Source: Leucosporidium creatinivorum
Lineage: Eukaryota > Basidiomycota > Microbotryomycetes > Leucosporidiales > Leucosporidiaceae
Direction of reading: 5' to 3'
NCBI GenBank assembly: GCA_001600635.1
Contig: BCKL01000042.1
Coordinates: 84,479-148,478, forward strand
Length of the DNA: 64,000 nucleotides
Shown here piece after piece: positions 1 to 10,413 of the stretch. Numbering within the stretch: position 1 is the first letter of the stretch; each line of letters starts with the position of its first letter. The notes below the pieces were generated by a model. The model was not told where the DNA came from. It did not search any database and was given only the letters and a program-made list of their open reading frames with translations. Position numbers and translations under genes: made by a program.

Positions 1-608
1 TGGAAGATGAGCGAGGTGCCCGGATCCGAAGAGTTCTTCCCTGCCGATCTGTACGTTCTCTAACCTCGACAGCGCTCGAGCACGCTCGCTGACCTCTTTA
101 CTCACTTACAGCGTCTTGCTCTCAATGGGATTCCTGGGACCCGAGGACGCCGCCATCAAGGCTTTCGGCATTGACCAAGACGGCCGCTCGAACATCAAGG
201 CGGCGTACGGCAAGCACGCCACCAATGTCGAGGGAGTCTTCGCTGCTGGAGATTGTCGTCGTGGCCAGTCTCTTATCGTCTGGGGTATTGGTGAGTCGCT
301 GCTCGCCTCTCGAGAGTGGAAGGTCGGAGGTCGCTCTCGCCCCTTCCGCTGCTTCCTCGCCTTCAAGTAGCCCTAGCTGACTGTCCTTTCTCTTTCACAT
401 GTATAGCCGAAGGACGAGCGGCTGCCGTAGCTGTCGACAAGTTCCTCGTCGGAGACACTCGTCTCCCCTCGGCCGGTTCCATCAAGGAGCGAAGGTGAGC
501 GGGCTGTTCCTCCCCTCCGTCCCCCGCAATGCTGACCCTTTGCTCGACACTCACAGCTTCACGCTGGCGCCCTACAAGGCTCCCGTCGCCATCGCCGCTG
601 CTGCTTAA
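1..608 (+). CDS. GLT1: Glutamate synthase (NADH/NADPH), 3' end of gene, partial at left edge
   Basis: C-terminal end of the FAD/NAD-binding (beta-subunit-like) part of glutamate synthase, which makes glutamate from glutamine and 2-oxoglutarate. Four exons are visible: 1-50, 112-290, 407-494 and 557-608. They join in frame to read [18 protein letters not shown], then [19 protein letters not shown], then [20 protein letters not shown]. The [10 protein letters not shown] stretch is the family's conserved terminal nucleotide-binding signature. Translation is open from base 1, so the gene enters from the left. It stops at 606-608 after a short Ala-rich tail. Introns have GT donors, CTGAC branch sites and AG acceptors. 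A truncated copy of an earlier part of this gene lies at 2350-2902. Confidence 0.93.
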
Positions 609-2349
609 AACCAAAAACGAGCCGCTTCTCGCCCTCGCCCTTCCTTTCTGTGTATAGATCTCGGCTTGCTCTCTCTCTCTATCTCTCGTATATCTCCACG
701 TACCGCCTTCCTGTCGTGTCGTCTATGATTCGAGCTCTTGCTTGCTGGCGATGTAATAGCGTTGTTTCCTCCCCCAGCGCCGAGCTGATCCGCACAGATG
801 AGAGCACCAAGAGATCAGAGCAGAGTCGCTCCGGCGGAGCCTGATGGAGTAGGACAACAGAACAGCTGGCTCCTTCTCGCTGCAACTTTGAGCGCAGCTC
901 GACACCCCTGCGAACTCGACAGAAAAGGGAGCTGCTCGCCCTTCTCGCTTCTTTCTCTTCGCCCACGCCAGCCTCGAAGGCCGCGACTCGTCGTTACGCA
1001 CAGCCAGCTCCTAGGACGGCTCTTTCTTCACGACGCAGCATGCACCCGAGGACCTCACCTCTACAGACCCTAACCGGTCGCGCTACAGCAGCGTTCGAGC
1101 GCCTCTCATCAGCAGCTTCTCTCGCCTCGAGTTTGACCTCGGTGCTCGCTCTCCCTCCTGCATACGATGACTGGAGCTTAGATGTGCTCGCTGAGCTACA
1201 TGTCTGCCTCCGCTCGGGCTCACGGTAACACCCGCTCGGCGGTTCTGAGGCGAAACGAGGTGGACGACCAGCAACTCGAGCTTCAACGCCCAAAGATCCC
1301 TGGCTATTCGAGTACAGCTCGCTGGAAAGGACAGCCGAAATAGGAGGAGGGTTCAGCGGAGGAGTGGATCGGAGCGATCGAGCGTCGAACGAGGGTGAGA
1401 TTGAGAGCAAGAGGGCGCCGAGGGAGCGAGCGATGAGCAGGAAAGGCCGGCTTGTAGGGCGGTGGTGGTCGCTTTGGATGGCCCAGTCTCTCAAGGGAGA
1501 ATTTGTGCTGCACTTTGCTTGACCGCCGCTGCTCTCGCTGATCTGGTACAGCTCTCGCTCGCTTGAGATCCAAGACTCGCGGCGGGAGGGCAACGGGCGG
1601 AGCATCATCGAGCGAGCTGGGCACGCCTATCAACTCGATCAACACGCGTCACGATTTGTGCGATCAGCACATCTACATCTACGACGACTAATCCACATCA
1701 AGACTATCAAGAACGACGCCGAGCCTCGGGGATCTCGCTTCTCCCGCTCCGTATCAAGCCTTTACTCACCGCTATCATCCCTCGTACCACATTCAGGCGT
1801 CCGCCTCAGGAACATGGCAAGAACTCCGACGTCACCATCAAGCACCCAAGCCGAGGAGTACGATCAAGTTCGAGCACTTCGCCGAGGAGGATCCAACCGA
1901 GGAGGATACTACCGAGGAGGCTACTGAGAACATCTGGCTACCACGATAAGACTAGATCCTCACTCAAGAGCTCACGTGGTTGAGCTCGCATTCGTTGCAG
2001 CTCCTGCGGGGGCGTGAGGCGACGCACGGAGCTCGCCGAGAAGGCAGCTCCACTGACCGCTCCTCCTAGCTTCACTCGGGTGTCTCTCGAGACTGGTGAT
2101 CTTTTCGTACACTCAGTACAGAAGGTGGGCTACCACATGATGATAGCGGGCGTCTTGACTTGGCTCACTTCCTCGAGGAGAAGCCGGCGAGACCAACGCC
2201 GAAGTCGCCCTTCGCTCGTTGATGAGGCGCTTCGCTTCTAAGCAGGCAGCTCAGCAATCAAACTAGCATGCAAGGTGATCACTGACTTGCGCTTTGTGTG
2301 CGAATGAGGGAGAAAAGAGCAAGAGCGAGAGCCAGAGCGAGATGAGCGA
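609..2349. other. Intergenic region, 1.74 kb, no gene recognised
   Basis: No ORF here has a recognisable domain or the local splice style. A pyrimidine-rich stretch follows the GLT1 stop (about 655-700, CT repeats). A three-copy 15-bp minisatellite lies at 1882-1926. The segment ends at the left boundary of the GLT1 relic. Confidence 0.5.
1882..1926 (+). repeat. Three-copy 15-bp minisatellite
   Basis: Three consecutive 15-mers, each beginning CCGAGGAGG (1882-1896, 1897-1911, 1912-1926), differing at a few of their last bases. It lies inside a short open frame, but no protein family is recognised. Confidence 0.75.
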
Positions 2350-2902
2350 GAGTGCGCAAGGGCGCCGAGAAGCTCAAGGGCCTTCCCATTCGCATCGAGT
2401 GCGACGTCGTCAACACCGACCGTGCTCTCGGCACCACCCTCTCCAACCACGTCTCGAAGCGATACGGCGAGGAGGGTCTGCCGAAGGACACGATCCACAT
2501 CTACGCCAAGGGCTCCGCTGGCCAGTCCCTCGGCGCTTTCCTCGCTCCAGGAATCACGATCGAACTCGCAGGAGATGCTAATGACTTCGTCGGGAAAGGT
2601 CTGAGCGGAGGGCGGCTGATCGTCTACCCTCCCGAGAAGTCGACCTTCAAGGCCGAGGAGAACATCGCAAGTCGTCCGCCGCTTTGATTTGCGAAAGGGT
2701 GTACTTCGAATACAAGTTCTCTCAGAAGCTTCAGCTGACTCTGCTCTACACTCCCTTCCTTCAGATCGTCGGCAATGTCTGCCTTTACGGAGCCACGAGC
2801 GGTCAGGCCTACTTCCGCGGTATCGCCGCCGAGCGCTTCGCTGTGCGTAACTCAGGCGCTATCGCGGTCGTAGAAGGTTGCGGAGATCACGGCTGTGAAT
2901 AT
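2350..2902 (+). pseudogene. GLT1-relic: Truncated glutamate synthase relic (GXGXG domain fragment)
   Basis: In-frame sequence from RKGAEKLKGLPIRIE through TLSNHVSKRYGEEGLPKDT, KGSAGQSLGAFLAPGITIEL and [17 protein letters not shown], then after an intron [27 protein letters not shown] and [11 protein letters not shown]. This is the GXGXG beta-helix domain at the end of the glutamate synthase alpha-type region. It has no start, no FMN or amidotransferase domains and no continuation after GCEY. An intron is retained (about 2670-2765, donor GCAAGT, acceptor CTTCAG), so the copy arose from DNA, not from mRNA. It lies 1.7 kb downstream of the end of the authentic GLT1, in the same orientation, although it corresponds to an upstream part of that gene. 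No internal stop is seen in the exons. Confidence 0.85.
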
Positions 2903-3363
2903 CAGACTAAGGTCGTGTCGTCGTACCCGGACCCGCTGGCCGCCTTTCTGACGCCGAGCGGCGAGATCCTTGGGCAAGAAGCCAGGGCAGGATCAACGCC
3001 GAGATCGCGGCTCAGTCCGAGGGAAGGGCGTATCGCCTCACATGGACCAGTCTAGGGCACAACTGAGGTCTCTGAACCTCGAACGCCCGCCAGAGAGATG
3101 ATGCACGAGGGTACAAGCAAAGCCGAAGAGACGAAGCTCTCGCTCTCGGCACTTTTTCCACGGCCGTACCAACGTGAACCAACCTTGCAACAACAACTTC
3201 ACCGACGAGCTGCACAAGCTTACTCATCTTCTCGCGCTCTTTCGGTGTCCTTCGCCTGCAGCCAGTGCCAAGTGATGCTGCGTCATGAGCGCCTGCAAGC
3301 CCTTCCCCTCAATTTCGCCAACTCTTCGCTGCTTCTCTTCCTGCTCCTGCACACTGCTCGACG
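2903..3363. other. Intergenic region, upstream of amidotransferase gene
   Basis: No coding similarity is seen after the GLT1 relic. The sequence is presumably relic-flanking DNA plus the 5' region of the gene starting at 3364. Confidence 0.4.
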
Positions 3364-4637
3364 ATGACTCCTCCACCACAGCCACGAGAGCCGGACAACA
3401 AGCTCACTATCGCCTTCCTGAAGTGCGATATGCTCCCGAATGAGGTTAAAAAAAAAGGTATCACATACGAGGACGTTATTCACCACCTGTTCGAGCCGAT
3501 GCTGCCGGAAAGGCTCACTCTCGAGACTAAAACGTACGATGCTGTAGCACGTCATCTTCCCAGTGAGTTTCTCTCTCGAGTAAGTTCTCAGCTCTCGGCG
3601 CCGAGACCCTCTCTTCGCAGCCGAGAAAGAGCTGGAGGACATCGATGCCATTGTCATCAGTGGCTCCTTTGAAGACGATGCGCACGAGGATGCTACATGG
3701 ATCTTACGGCTGGCTGGTGAGTGATTTGCTTCAGCCGAAATTGGCGCCGAGAGCGTGTCGAGGCGAGACGAAGAGCTCATTCTCATCTATACTCCTCCAC
3801 AGGCCATCTCATCAACGTGAGGGACAACTACCGTCGGATCAGGATCATCGGCATCTGCTTCGGCCTGTAAGCTCACCGAGAGAGACTAGCCGAAACGACA
3901 CTCGCCGGAAGCTAATCTCTGCTTGCCCTCACTCGCAGACAAGTCATTGCACGAGCCTTTGGTCCATCTCAGATTGTCAAGAATGAGAAGGGCTGGGAGG
4001 TGGGAAGCACGAAAGTCAACTTGACGCCTCTCGGTCGAGAGCTGGTCTGGGGCGATGAGGCTGAGTCGAAGGATTACATCGTGAGTGGAGCATTCTCGAG
4101 CTCGGTAGTGAGCTCATGTAATTCTGCTCCCTCACAGATGACCCAACAGATCCACGCCGACATCGTTTGCAGCGTCCCCGAAGGCTTCGAGCTGCTCGGC
4201 TCCTCCGAGCTCACCCCCGTTCAAGGTCTGGCGGCGATGTACGATGAGGAGGAGCGTCCTGCCTTCTACCACTCGCACGAGAAGAGCCTTCCCGGCGACC
4301 CGTGGCGGAGTGTGCACATCATTGCGTTTCAGGGTAAGTTCTCGCTTCTCACTCGTCTTCCTTGCTCGGCGCTGACTTGCTCCCCTTCGCTTTAGGCCAT
4401 CCCGAGTGTTCGTTGCGCTACCTCGCTGACGGAGATCACAATCTTCTTCCGTGCTGACCTTCTTCAACACCCACAGGGGACGACCGCATCCTGTGCCCTC
4501 TCATCGACGGCTGGGAGGCCGACGGAGCGTTCGACGCCGAGTTCGCTGCTGGAGCCAGGAACCGGGCAAAGGATCATCACGATGGCAAAGTATTGGGACG
4601 AGCATTATTGAAGGTACTAGGAGTGGGAGTGGAATGA
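3364..4637 (+). CDS. Class I glutamine amidotransferase-like protein
   Basis: Stand-alone class I GATase-fold protein of the GMP-synthase-like fungal family; such proteins may hydrolyse gamma-glutamyl amides, but the substrate is unknown. Exons read MTPPPQPREPDNKLTIAFLK, then IDAIVISGSFEDDAHED, IRIIGICFGLQVIARAFG, IHADIVCSVPEGFELLGSS and VHIIAFQGHPEWDDR. The nucleophile elbow is GICFG (Cys) and the histidine sits in GHPEW; together with the nearby acidic residue they make the triad. About seven exons with short GT-AG introns; the GHPE|WDD junction uses a GTTCGT donor near 4401. It stops at 4635-4637 after LLKVLGVGVE. A nine-A run near 3448 encodes KKK and is a possible sequencing-error site. 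Convergent with the orphan gene at 4716-5273. Confidence 0.85.
3594..3605. repeat. CTCGGCGCCGAG palindrome
   Basis: Twelve-base perfect palindrome inside an intron; identical copies at 30018-30029 and 36102-36113. Its half-site CTCGGCG also precedes many intron branch sites. Confidence 0.7.
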
Positions 4638-4715
4638 ACTACTGCGGCTTCCTCACATCTACGTCCGCCTCAGCCGAGTCGAAGCCTCCTCCTCTCCTCG
4701 CGCTCCCAGCGAAGC

Positions 4716-5273
4716 CTACGCTCTTCGATCGACATTGTGGTTGCAATACTGGCGGTCCTTAGTCTCCGTCCTGTGTTGCTGCTCAGACGTCTTGCTGTCG
4801 GGAGGCGGACAGATGTTGTCCTGGATGAGCTTGCGCCGAGCAGGGATGACTTCGTAACCCGTGCTGAAGGCGACGAAGCTAGGATTAGGCTGGATAGCGG
4901 GGTGGTTGGTGATGTCAAAGTTGTGCTGGACACGGTGGGGCTGCTGCTTCCCGCGTGCGACGAGCTGTCTGCCATTCAACGAGTGCTGAGCCGAGTCCTG
5001 CGCCGAGGAGGGAGTCTTGGAGCGTCCAATAAGGCGGCTGAGGGTTTGTCGAGCCTTCGGGGAGGAGATTGAAGAGACTCGGAAGGGTTGAAATGGCTGA
5101 GAGGAAGGTGGAGCGAAGTGAAGGGGCCCGAGAGGGGAGGCAAAAGTTGCGCCGAAGATTGAAGCCGAATCGGCAGCGTGGGGAGAGGCTCCAAGAGGTC
5201 GGCGCGCAGAGTAGCTGGAGCTCTTACTCGAATTGTGCTGCTGAGAGATAGAGGAAGTGGGAGCTGAGCTCAT
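4716..5273 (-). CDS. Hypothetical Ser/Pro-rich protein, single exon
   Basis: Intact 185-codon minus-strand frame starting MSSAPTSSISQQHNSSKSSS. The first half is Ser/Ala/Pro-rich and likely disordered. The second half is more mixed (QHNFDITNHPAIQPNPSF, STGYEVIPARRKLIQDN) and may be a short conserved segment. No domain, signal peptide or membrane segment is recognised. The frame sits between a convergent amidotransferase gene and the divergent peroxiredoxin promoter, where a gene would be expected. It could be a non-coding open frame in GC-rich DNA; length, composition and position favour a real gene moderately. Confidence 0.55.
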   Translation of the reverse strand: MSSAPTSSISQQHNSSKSSSYSARRPLGASPHAADSASIFGATFASPLGPLHFAPPSSQPFQPFRVSSISSPKARQTLSRLIGRSKTPSSAQDSAQHSLNGRQLVARGKQQPHRVQHNFDITNHPAIQPNPSFVAFSTGYEVIPARRKLIQDNICPPPDSKTSEQQHRTETKDRQYCNHNVDRRA

Positions 5274-6006
5274 GGTGATTGACGAAGAGCGAAGGGAATA
5301 AAGAGCTCGGAGAAAGAGTTTGAGCTACAGAGAGCTCGCAAGAAGATGCTCCGGGGTCCGCTGAGTAGCTGATTGAGTCTTGAGCGAGTGAGATCAACCG
5401 ACAAAGGAGGAAAAGGAGCGATTCCGAGAAAGGAGCGGCGCCGAAGGGGATGACTCGTCGTCCGAGTCGACGACCGAGGACAAGCGTAGAGATGGGCAGA
5501 GGAGCTGGGAGTTATACAGAAGCTAGGCTAGAGCCTTTTGAGACCTGCTGATGCCAGATGGGCGACGCACAAGGTTAGAAATGCTTGTCAAGCTCACCCT
5601 TCGGCGATGCTCCGAGTCCGAGTCACTCGCTCGGCGCAGGATTTCATGATCCTCTTACCCTATACAGAGCTCTTTGAGGCTCTTTTATACACTACATGAA
5701 GCACCTGCGAGACTGAGGACTCCTCTGTAGCACTAAGCCTCTGTATTCGACCTCTCCCTCTCCTCCCCCTTTCCTCTTTCCTCCCACCTTTGCCGCCGGC
5801 CTCGGTCACTGCAGATCGCTTTTCGGTGATTTTGTCGAGTACCGCGAGGCTGTAGCGCTGTTTCTGCATTTTCCGACAATCAGCGCAGCCGAAGTTCGGG
5901 CCTTAGTAATTGGCGCACACCTTGAGGCCTTCTGTTTCCTCACGCTCACCTCGTTCTGCACCTTGTTCTGCACCTCAACACCAAACCTCAACACCGAACG
6001 CAATAA
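5274..6006. promoter_or_regulatory. Intergenic region between divergent genes; peroxiredoxin promoter side
   Basis: 730 bp without a recognisable gene. It contains pyrimidine-rich stretches (about 5740-5790 and 5930-6000) just upstream of the TSA1 start. These are typical of strongly expressed fungal genes, but no specific factor site can be assigned. Confidence 0.45.
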
Positions 6007-7664
6007 ATGTCTGCCCGCGTCCAACGCCCCGCCCCCGACTTCGAGGTGAGTCTCCCCTGAGCAGCAGCTCGACGACAGAGCGCGTCCGGCGGAAGATAAC
6101 ACTCGTTTGGTTCTGTAGGCTACCGTCGTCACCGATGGCTTCTTCGAGACCGTCAAGCTCGAGCAATTCAAGGGAAAGTGGCTCGTCCTCTTCTGTAGGT
6201 CTTTCATCCCTTCAAAGAGCGGCGTTTTCAGATTTCCAGTCGCGCCTCCGCGGCAACTCTTCTGTAGCCTTCTATCTGAAGCTGTAGCTGACAACAGAAT
6301 CTCCCTATACCACAGTCTACCCCATGGATTGGACTTTCGTGAGCTCCTGCCGCTCCTTCCGACCCTCGCCTGCTGACCCCTTTGCATCCCCTCGCCGAAC
6401 AGGTCTGCCCCACTGAGATCCTTGCCTTCAACGCCAAGCTCGAGGAGTTCGCCGCCCTCAACACTGAGGTGCTCGCCGTCTCCTGCGATTCCGAGTACTC
6501 TCACCTTGCCTGGGCCAACACTGCTCGCCAGGACGGAGGACTCGGCCCCGACCTCAAGCTCAAGCTCGTCGCCGACAAGAACCAGAAGATCGCTCGCGAT
6601 TACGGTGTTCTCCTCGAGGTGTGTACTGCTCTCTATTGTGCGGCTTTCTGAGACCTCTGAGGCCTGCGTGGTCGCCGCCGAAGCACCGAGCCTTGGGCGC
6701 CGAAGGCTGATCTTGTACTTCGCTTGATCCTACAGGATGAGGGAATCGCTCTTCGTGGTCTCTTCCTCATCGACCCCAAGGGAACTCTCCGTCAGATCAC
6801 CATCAACGACCTCCCCGTCGGCCGCTCGGTCGAGGAGACGATTCGCCTCGTCAAGGCCTTCCAATTCGTGAGTTGAGGTCCCGGGATGCTGCAGAATGAT
6901 TCTGTAGTGTATTTTACGCAACTTGAAACAGCCGCTGACCCCGTTATCGCCGCAGACTGACGAGCACGGTGAAGTGTGTCCCGCGAACTGGGATAGCGAG
7001 CGCAACAACGCCACGATCAAGTGAGTTGAGCCGTTTGCCTCGCATACACATCCCTGCATCTCTTCTGAGCTACCCCGATTTCGCCCTGACTCGGCTGGAG
7101 TCGAGTTGGGCGGCTCTCTCTCCATCTCGGCGTTCGGCGCTGACCCTTCTCTCCTTCTGCTTCCCTCCCTCCTCCCCTTCCCTTCTTACCTCTACTACAG
7201 GACCGACCCCAAGGCCAAGCTCGAGTACTTCAAGGAGCAGAAGTGAGTGCAACTCGCACAGCAAGCGGCCTCGTCGCCTTCGTCCAGCTCGCAGTGTCTA
7301 GAGCAGCTGGGTCGGGGTAGGCGAGGGGAGTAGAGGAGAGGTTACTAGCAGTGATATACATCGAGATTTCTTAGACTAGTCTACGCCTCTCGAGGTCAAG
7401 TCGGAGCAGTGCTGCCACGGAGGAGCGAGCGAGCAGTCTGCTAAAGGCGACCGAGCAGCACTTCGAGTCGCTCATAGTAGGCTACAGTGACAGCAGGAGC
7501 TCGCCCATGTCGCTCCAGCATCTCGGGCATCGGGCACCAGTAGCTGACCGCTCTCTTCCCCTCCTCTACAGCCCCGAAACCGCCTCGACCGCTCGCAAAG
7601 ATCCTCCTTCGCCTCCCAACGGTGCTGTCGACGGCAACGCCAGCAAGAAGGCTCGTACAGCTTA
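6007..7664 (+). CDS. TSA1: Typical 2-Cys peroxiredoxin (thioredoxin peroxidase)
   Basis: Reduces H2O2 and organic peroxides using thioredoxin; cytosolic. It starts [17 protein letters not shown]. The peroxidatic cysteine lies in [14 protein letters not shown] (about residue 48) and the resolving cysteine in [10 protein letters not shown]. Conserved blocks [35 protein letters not shown] and [15 protein letters not shown] follow in order. It has many short introns. The last junction is of interest: after KLEYFKEQ the DNA can be read as K then TGA (stop at 7244-7246, about 198 aa, the usual length). Alternatively, a 329-nt intron (7243-7571) is spliced to give ...[13 protein letters not shown] and a 30-residue basic tail ending KKARTA (stop 7662-7664). 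Both reading options are clean. A relic of the exons around 7004-7252 lies at 34465-34728. Confidence 0.92.
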
Positions 7665-8268
7665 GGATGCTCGTCGGAGAGCGACAGCTTGGCGCAAAAG
7701 ACGCAATGAGTCGCTCGAAAGGCGGGGGAAGAAGCTGGAGGGGAAAGGGAGGCTTCGGCGATGAACCGCGGCGACGGGAGGAAGGAAAGAAGGACTGGTC
7801 CGGGCTGGCAGGACATTAATAGGGTGGATGCTGCATTCGAGCAGACCCAACAAGATATATGAGCGTAGGTGAGGGACTGGGGACTCCACACACGAGAGAG
7901 CAGCTCGGCCGAGCTTCGCAGCTGATCTCGCGAGGATTTGCGAAGATTGGAAGGTGTCAAGTACAGAGAGCCCTTGCCAGATTACTTGCAAGACTGGCTG
8001 AATCGGCTCTGGCGAGCTGAGCGAGCCCCATCCATGCCAACAGCGAGCCTCCTTCACGCTGGCGCCCCGGCTTCGTCTTTGCCCCTAACCTCTTCGCTCG
8101 CTTCTGTCGACCGCCGCTGGGCTCGTAGCTGGACAGTACAGCATATCGGGAGACTGCTCAACACCACGTTACGACTCACCTACATCCTCCAGCACCCTCA
8201 CCTGCTCCCTCCGCTTGACCCCGCACCTTTCGGATCGCTTCCTCGTGCAGCTGGCGAGAGAAGTCGAA
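7665..8268. other. Intergenic region, 600 bp
   Basis: TSA1 3' flank and 5' region of the F-box-like gene. No coding signal is recognised. Confidence 0.4.
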
Positions 8269-9718
8269 ATGGCAGCGCACGAGCCGACATCACTCTACTC
8301 ACTCCCTCCCGAGCTGCTCAGCAAGATCGCCCTGCTCACTTCCCCCTCCTTCGCCTCCCCGACTCATGGCGACAAGCGACCTCTCGCCGTTCTCCGCCTG
8401 ACGAGCCGGCTGCTGTACGAGGTAGCGTCGCCGCTGTTTTGGAATACGGTCAGAATACCGGGGAACGCTAGTCGAGGATAGCTGGGTCATAATGAAGCTT
8501 TTGCGAGGCTGTTTAAGATGGAGGAGCGTGGAGAGGTGCCGAAGCCGAGGAGGATGGTCAAGGAGATGCTGTACGTGGTGAGTGGGGCTCTTCGAGAGAA
8601 CTCTAGCTCTGCCGCTGATCGACAACATCCTTCCAGGTGCCAGACGGGACCTACCAGCTCTCGGCGGCGCTGTTGGGGCACTTCACGGCACTTCGCACGC
8701 TGCACCTCGTCAGTCGTGCATCTCGCTTCTCGGTTCAGAACATAGCTAACTCCCCTCTCCTGCAGGAAGTGACCCGACCCGACCGGCATAGCGTTGCCTT
8801 CGACCGCTCTCTCGCCGAAGGTCTGCTCGACCTTCCTCAGCTCACAACCCTCCACCTCAGCGGCTTCAGCTCTCTCTCCACTTCCTCCTCCTTCACCATC
8901 GCCAGCATGCCCTCCCTCCGCAAGCTCACCTTGGAAAACTGCGAGTCCCTAAACCGCATGCTCGGCCTCGAGAGGATGGTCCCCCATTTGAAGCTGGAGG
9001 CGGATGCGGCGGATCGGCCTATCGATAATTGGTTGACGGATAGGCAGTGGGATCAGGTCGAGACGCTCGAGCTCGGGGGAGCTACGTTCGCCGATATCTT
9101 GTCGGATCCTGGGGCGCTGCCGAGGGATTTGGTCGACTCGCTGGTGGTGAACCCCTCCGAGTCTCGTTTTCCTTCTCACTTTGAACTGACAGAGTACTTC
9201 CGTAGGCTATCGGGCATCCTCCCGCCAAGCTACGGCATCTGCATCTCGAGTCGTTCGTCCTCACGGAAAGCTCTCGCGCAGAGGAGCTCTTCGCTGCTCT
9301 CAAGGGTGGACCTCTCGTCTCGCTCTGCTTTGCCTCTCTACGAAGCCGCTCGGCACTCAAGGAGCTCAGTGCTGTATCCGCTCTCTTCCCTCAACTCGAG
9401 ACGCTGCAGATCGACGACTTTGAGTGGACGGCGGAGGTGAGCTCGAGGCCGAGCGAGAGAATCAAGGCTGACCTGACCCACCTGCAGACGGCCTCCTTCA
9501 CACCCTTCTCGCCACTACTGGACAACTTCACCGTTCTTCGCAGGCTGAGAGTGGTCTCTCGGCCATCCAGCTCGCCTTTCCCACTCAACGCCAAACTCAT
9601 CGCCGCCGCCGCCGACTCGACCGAGCTGCTTCGGATCGACATCCTGGACGCTCGAGGAGTAACTCTATTCAGTCTGCTACGTGCAAGCTGTGAGGAGAAG
9701 TTTGTGGTATACGAGTGA
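8269..9718 (+). pseudogene. F-box / leucine-rich-repeat-like gene interrupted by an in-frame stop
   Basis: Exon 1 begins MAAHEPTSLYSLPPELLSKI, an F-box-like start (LPPELL...I), followed by RLTSRLLYEVASPLFWNTVRI, the usual second half of fungal F-box proteins. An in-frame TAG at 8479-8481 stops it after GNASRG. The same frame then continues LGHNEAFARLFKMEERGEVP up to a normal GTGAGT intron. Later exons read GTYQLSAALLGHFTALRTLHL, DLPQLTTLHLSGFSSL, MPSLRKLTLENCESL and LRHLHLESFVLTESSRAEEL, irregular leucine-rich repeats. It ends at 9716-9718. Splice junctions after the stop are all in frame, so the lesion is a single nonsense codon (a TGG-to-TAG change would suffice). If intact, such proteins are SCF ubiquitin-ligase substrate adaptors. 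Alternatives are a sequencing error, readthrough, or use of the Met at 8518. Confidence 0.75.
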
Positions 9719-10413
9719 AGCAGGTGAGTCGCAGGGGCAGTCTTGCGTTCGCTTGCGCCGAGACTAACTTTTTTGCTTCTCAGGCTACATCGCTCGCCTG
9801 ACACGGAGCTGTACGTGAATAATACGCTCCTCCTCGATCCCTGTTGCTCACTCTCTATTTCACAAGCAGGTTGTCGGCGCTCTCGTTCGGGAGGGTTCCT
9901 GAAGTCGGCCCTGCTGCTGAGCTTCTGCAAGACATCAAACCTTCGCCTTTCCATCCGTATCAACGAGAGAATGTATCGCTACGCGATCGAGCTTCTTACG
10001 GGCCCGTAAAGGTGCACCAGAGTCGTTCGCGGGTCTTTGTGGGGGGGAAAGGGTTACGAAGGCAGACGAACGGTGGCTCTTGTTGAGGACTGGAGAAGCC
10101 GGAAGGGTCGCGGTAGGGTTCAACAACTAGTCTAGTACATGCTGAACCCCTTTGAGCCGGAAGATTCAGGAGAGAGCAGGAGAGGAGGGCGATCCGCTGT
10201 GGGGGGGCTCGCGGAGCTCGTTCGAGCTGAGCCAACTTCACGTCCAACTCTCAAGTCGTGACTTGGCTTCCTTCCTCTTCCTTTGTTTGGGGTTACAAGC
10301 TCTTTTCTCTCTCTCTTTTCTGTGCCATCCTACAATCCTACAGCTCGTACACCTCTTTCGCCCTTTCTCTCTCTCTCTCGCCCTCTCGTGTGACAGACCT
10401 CCCAGCTTCCGCC
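9719..10413. promoter_or_regulatory. Intergenic region; pyrimidine-rich leader of the cold-shock-domain gene
   Basis: About 700 bp without a recognisable gene. CT-rich runs (about 10300-10385) directly precede the start codon, resembling the pyrimidine-rich promoter or 5' UTR of a strongly expressed fungal gene. Confidence 0.5.

Noticed and set aside
1658-1927. Small Arg/Gly-rich protein upstream of the GLT1 relic
   Set aside because: The open frame depends on a minisatellite, has no domain and no splice context; probably non-coding.
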